In this document: positions 62,284 through 64,000 of the stretch, piece by piece
Position numbering within the stretch: position 1 is the stretch's first letter
Layout: the number at the start of each line of letters is the position of its first letter
NCBI GenBank assembly: GCA_900105895.1
Contig: FNSH01000001.1
Location: 62,001 to 126,000 of the forward strand
DNA from: Atopobium minutum
Lineage (GTDB): Bacteria > Actinomycetota > Coriobacteriia > Coriobacteriales > Atopobiaceae
DNA: 64,000 bases
Direction of reading: 5' to 3'
Notes under the pieces: model-generated
The model's database searches: none
What the model saw: only the letters and a program-made list of their open reading frames with translations
What the model was told of the DNA's origin: nothing
Position numbers and translations under genes: made by a program

Positions 62284-64000
62284 GCTTCTGCAACAATTTA
62301 TGAAACCCTACACTTCAAAAGCTATTTTGGGCATTCTTACCAAAATGGTTGAGGTTGTGTTTGAGGTGCTCACACCGCTTGTGATAGCGCGCATGATTGA
62401 CCATGGCGTACATACCCATAATGTAGCTGCGGTTATAGGCCTGGGTGTCTTGCTTTTGCTCTTTGCCGCGGTAAGTTATTGCTTTACCTTGATATGCCAA
62501 AAGTGTGCTTCTGTCTGTAGCCAGGGTATCGGTACGGACATTCGTAATGCCTTATATGAACATATTTCACAGTTCTCTGCTGCCGAGCTTGATTTTTTTG
62601 GTACACCTTCACTGGTTACCCGTCTTACCAATGACGTAAATCAAATCCAACTTGGCATTGCTCTAGGCATACGTCAGCTCACACGCTGGCCCTTGTTAGC
62701 AATCGGCTCTATCATTGCCTGTTTTTCTTTAAACGTTGCGTTTGGTGCTGTGGCGCTGATAAGTACGGTACTCGTAAGCGTCATTTTCTTTGTTATTATG
62801 CGTGCGTCAATTCCATTTTATAAGGATATGCAGAACAAATTAGATACGGTTTCTCAAATTACGCGAGAAGCCCTTTCAGGCGTGCGTGTTATCCGCGCAT
62901 TCAGAAAAGATGCCTATGAATCCAAGCGTTTCTCGGCAGCTGCACAAAACCAAGCACAAATAGCCATTGGCGTAGGTAAACTGAGTGCACTGCTTAATCC
63001 CGCTACGTTTTTTGTCATGTATAGTGCGATCCTTATCATTTTGTGGATTTCAGCAGTATGGATTTCGGGAGACACACTTCCGGGCAGCACGCTAACACAA
63101 GGCCAGGTTATTGCCTGTGTTTCCTACATGACTACAACGCTGATCTCCATAGGATATTTGGCTAATTTGGTCATTGTTTTCTTGCGTGCCTGGGCTTCTT
63201 CCATGCGTATAGCCGAGGTGCTGGACACCCACCTGAGCATTACGGTACCCAGCACCCGCGTAGAACTTGATTGCACCGCAGCTGCTCTACGCTTTGAAAA
63301 CGTAAACTTTAGCTATAACGCAGCCACGCATGACGAAGCGCTTGCACTGCATGACGTAAGTTTTTCCATTCAGGCTGGTCAGACCCTGGGTATCATTGGT
63401 GGTACCGGATCTGGTAAATCCAGTCTGGCACAACTCATATGCCGCCTATACGATGTGACCAGTGGTTCTATTAGTTTGTTTGGCACCGATATTCAAGCCT
63501 ATCCGCTCCAACAGCTTCATGAACTCGTAGGATATGTGCCTCAAAAGACTTCATTGATAAGTGGCACCATTCGTTCCAACTTACTGTGGAGAAATCCTGC
63601 GGCAACAGATGAGCAGCTTTGGGATGCGCTCACTGTGGCTCAAGCGCAAGAATTTGTTGCACAAAAACCTAATCAGCTGGACAGCGTGGTAGAAGCTGGA
63701 GGAAAAAACTTTTCTGGAGGACAGCGCCAGCGCCTAACCATTGCACGTAGTTTGGTGCAGATGCCACGCATAGTGGTGTTGGATGATGCAGCCTCTGCAT
63801 TGGACTTTGCAACGGACGCTCGGCTCCGTGCAGCACTTGCCAACCTGGGTGAGGAGGTAACAAGCATTATTATTTCTCAGCGCGTCAGCGCCGTTATGCA
63901 TGCTGATGCCATTTTAGTGCTTGATCATGGACGTGTTGCCGGTTTGGGAGACCATGAAACGCTTTTGCGAGACTGTCCAATCTACCGGGAGATTTGTTTG
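62276..64000 (+). CDS. ABC exporter half-transporter with degenerate ATP site (3' end beyond window)
   Basis: Fused membrane domain (~1-300, six predicted helices) and nucleotide-binding domain. Walker A GGTGSGKS (375-382) and signature FSGGQ (479-483) are normal, but Walker B ends D503-D504 where a catalytic Glu is expected (VLDDAASALD) and the switch His is replaced by Gln at 535 (SQRV). That is the pattern of the degenerate half in heterodimeric multidrug exporters such as BmrC/YheI or TM287, so a partner with an intact site is expected just downstream. The frame is open through the last base at codon 575, near the usual end. ATG 62276 overlaps the ABC-F stop by 8 bases. Confidence 0.9.
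   Translation, partial: MRRLLQQFMKPYTSKAILGILTKMVEVVFEVLTPLVIARMIDHGVHTHNVAAVIGLGVLLLLFAAVSYCFTLICQKCASVCSQGIGTDIRNALYEHISQFSAAELDFFGTPSLVTRLTNDVNQIQLGIALGIRQLTRWPLLAIGSIIACFSLNVAFGAVALISTVLVSVIFFVIMRASIPFYKDMQNKLDTVSQITREALSGVRVIRAFRKDAYESKRFSAAAQNQAQIAIGVGKLSALLNPATFFVMYSAILIILWISAVWISGDTLPGSTLTQGQVIACVSYMTTTLISIGYLANLVIVFLRAWASSMRIAEVLDTHLSITVPSTRVELDCTAAALRFENVNFSYNAATHDEALALHDVSFSIQAGQTLGIIGGTGSGKSSLAQLICRLYDVTSGSISLFGTDIQAYPLQQLHELVGYVPQKTSLISGTIRSNLLWRNPAATDEQLWDALTVAQAQEFVAQKPNQLDSVVEAGGKNFSGGQRQRLTIARSLVQMPRIVVLDDAASALDFATDARLRAALANLGEEVTSIIISQRVSAVMHADAILVLDHGRVAGLGDHETLLRDCPIYREICL

Overview
The window reads as one continuous, gene-dense bacterial chromosome segment (about 64 kb, moderate GC) that is almost entirely housekeeping. 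Genes are tightly packed, with many 1-4 base overlaps, GGAGG-type ribosome binding sites and frequent GTG/TTG starts, and intrinsic hairpin-plus-T terminators. L27 begins directly with MAHKKG, without the cleavable N-terminal extension of Firmicutes. Two subunit-encoded glycyl-tRNA synthetase genes, a non-mevalonate isoprenoid set (dxr, ispG, ispH), pyruvate phosphate dikinase with its regulator, ATP-dependent PEP carboxykinase, a Cmk-PlsC fusion and a DUF6273 protein together suggest an anaerobic Actinobacterium of the class Coriobacteriia, probably Atopobiaceae (Atopobium/Lancefieldella-like). That placement is inference from gene content and protein style, not from a search.

Layout. 1-4.2 kb: cell-wall elongation (PBP2-type transpeptidase, RodA) and a DUF697-like membrane protein. 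4.3-8.3 kb: rplU-rpmA, terminator, then obgE-nadD-yqeK-rsfS (ribosome assembly and NAD synthesis). 8.4-11.7 kb: the only minus-strand protein block, an OmpR-type response regulator, a histidine kinase and DNA polymerase IV, with inverted repeats in the divergent promoter region. 11.9-14.5 kb: rpsP-khpA-rimM-trmD-lepB. 14.5-21.5 kb: glyQ-glyS, the PPDK regulatory kinase/phosphatase and ppdK. 21.5-30.3 kb: dgt, a DUF6273 protein, rplS, rnhB, yraN, comM, dprA (with an in-frame stop near its 5' end), trmFO and a Xer recombinase. 30.3-40.8 kb: rpsB-tsf, then pyrH-frr-uppS-cdsA-dxr-rseP-ispG-proS (translation factors, envelope lipid and isoprenoid synthesis). 40.9-44.6 kb: tRNA-Val on the minus strand, a visibly AT-richer two-gene ABC transporter, pckA, tRNA-Ala and a CAT-anticodon tRNA. 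44.7-64 kb: ABC-F, a small membrane protein, a second M50 protease, scpA-scpB-rluB-cmk/plsC-ispH-der-plsY-gpsA, rpe, a cysteine desulfurase, a zinc-ribbon-like coiled-coil protein, coaBC, nfo, a second ABC-F and a half ABC exporter that runs off the end.

How they work together. Most clusters couple translation and ribosome maturation (L21, L27, S16, L19, S2, EF-Ts, RRF, RimM, TrmD, Obg, Der, RsfS, RluB) to envelope synthesis (RodA/PBP2, UppS, CdsA, PlsC, PlsY, GpsA, isoprenoids). PPDK with its reversible regulator, plus ATP-PEPCK, point to PEP/pyruvate interconversion as an important control point.

I found no CRISPR array, phage, insertion sequence or defence island and no convincing new multi-gene system. 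The items most worth a second look are the interrupted dprA, a 120-residue HTH-like insert inside the RseP-type protease, the AT-rich ABC pair, the palindromes around the two-component/dinB operon, the 21-bp duplicated start region of rpe, and candidate autoregulatory leaders of rpsB and rplS.
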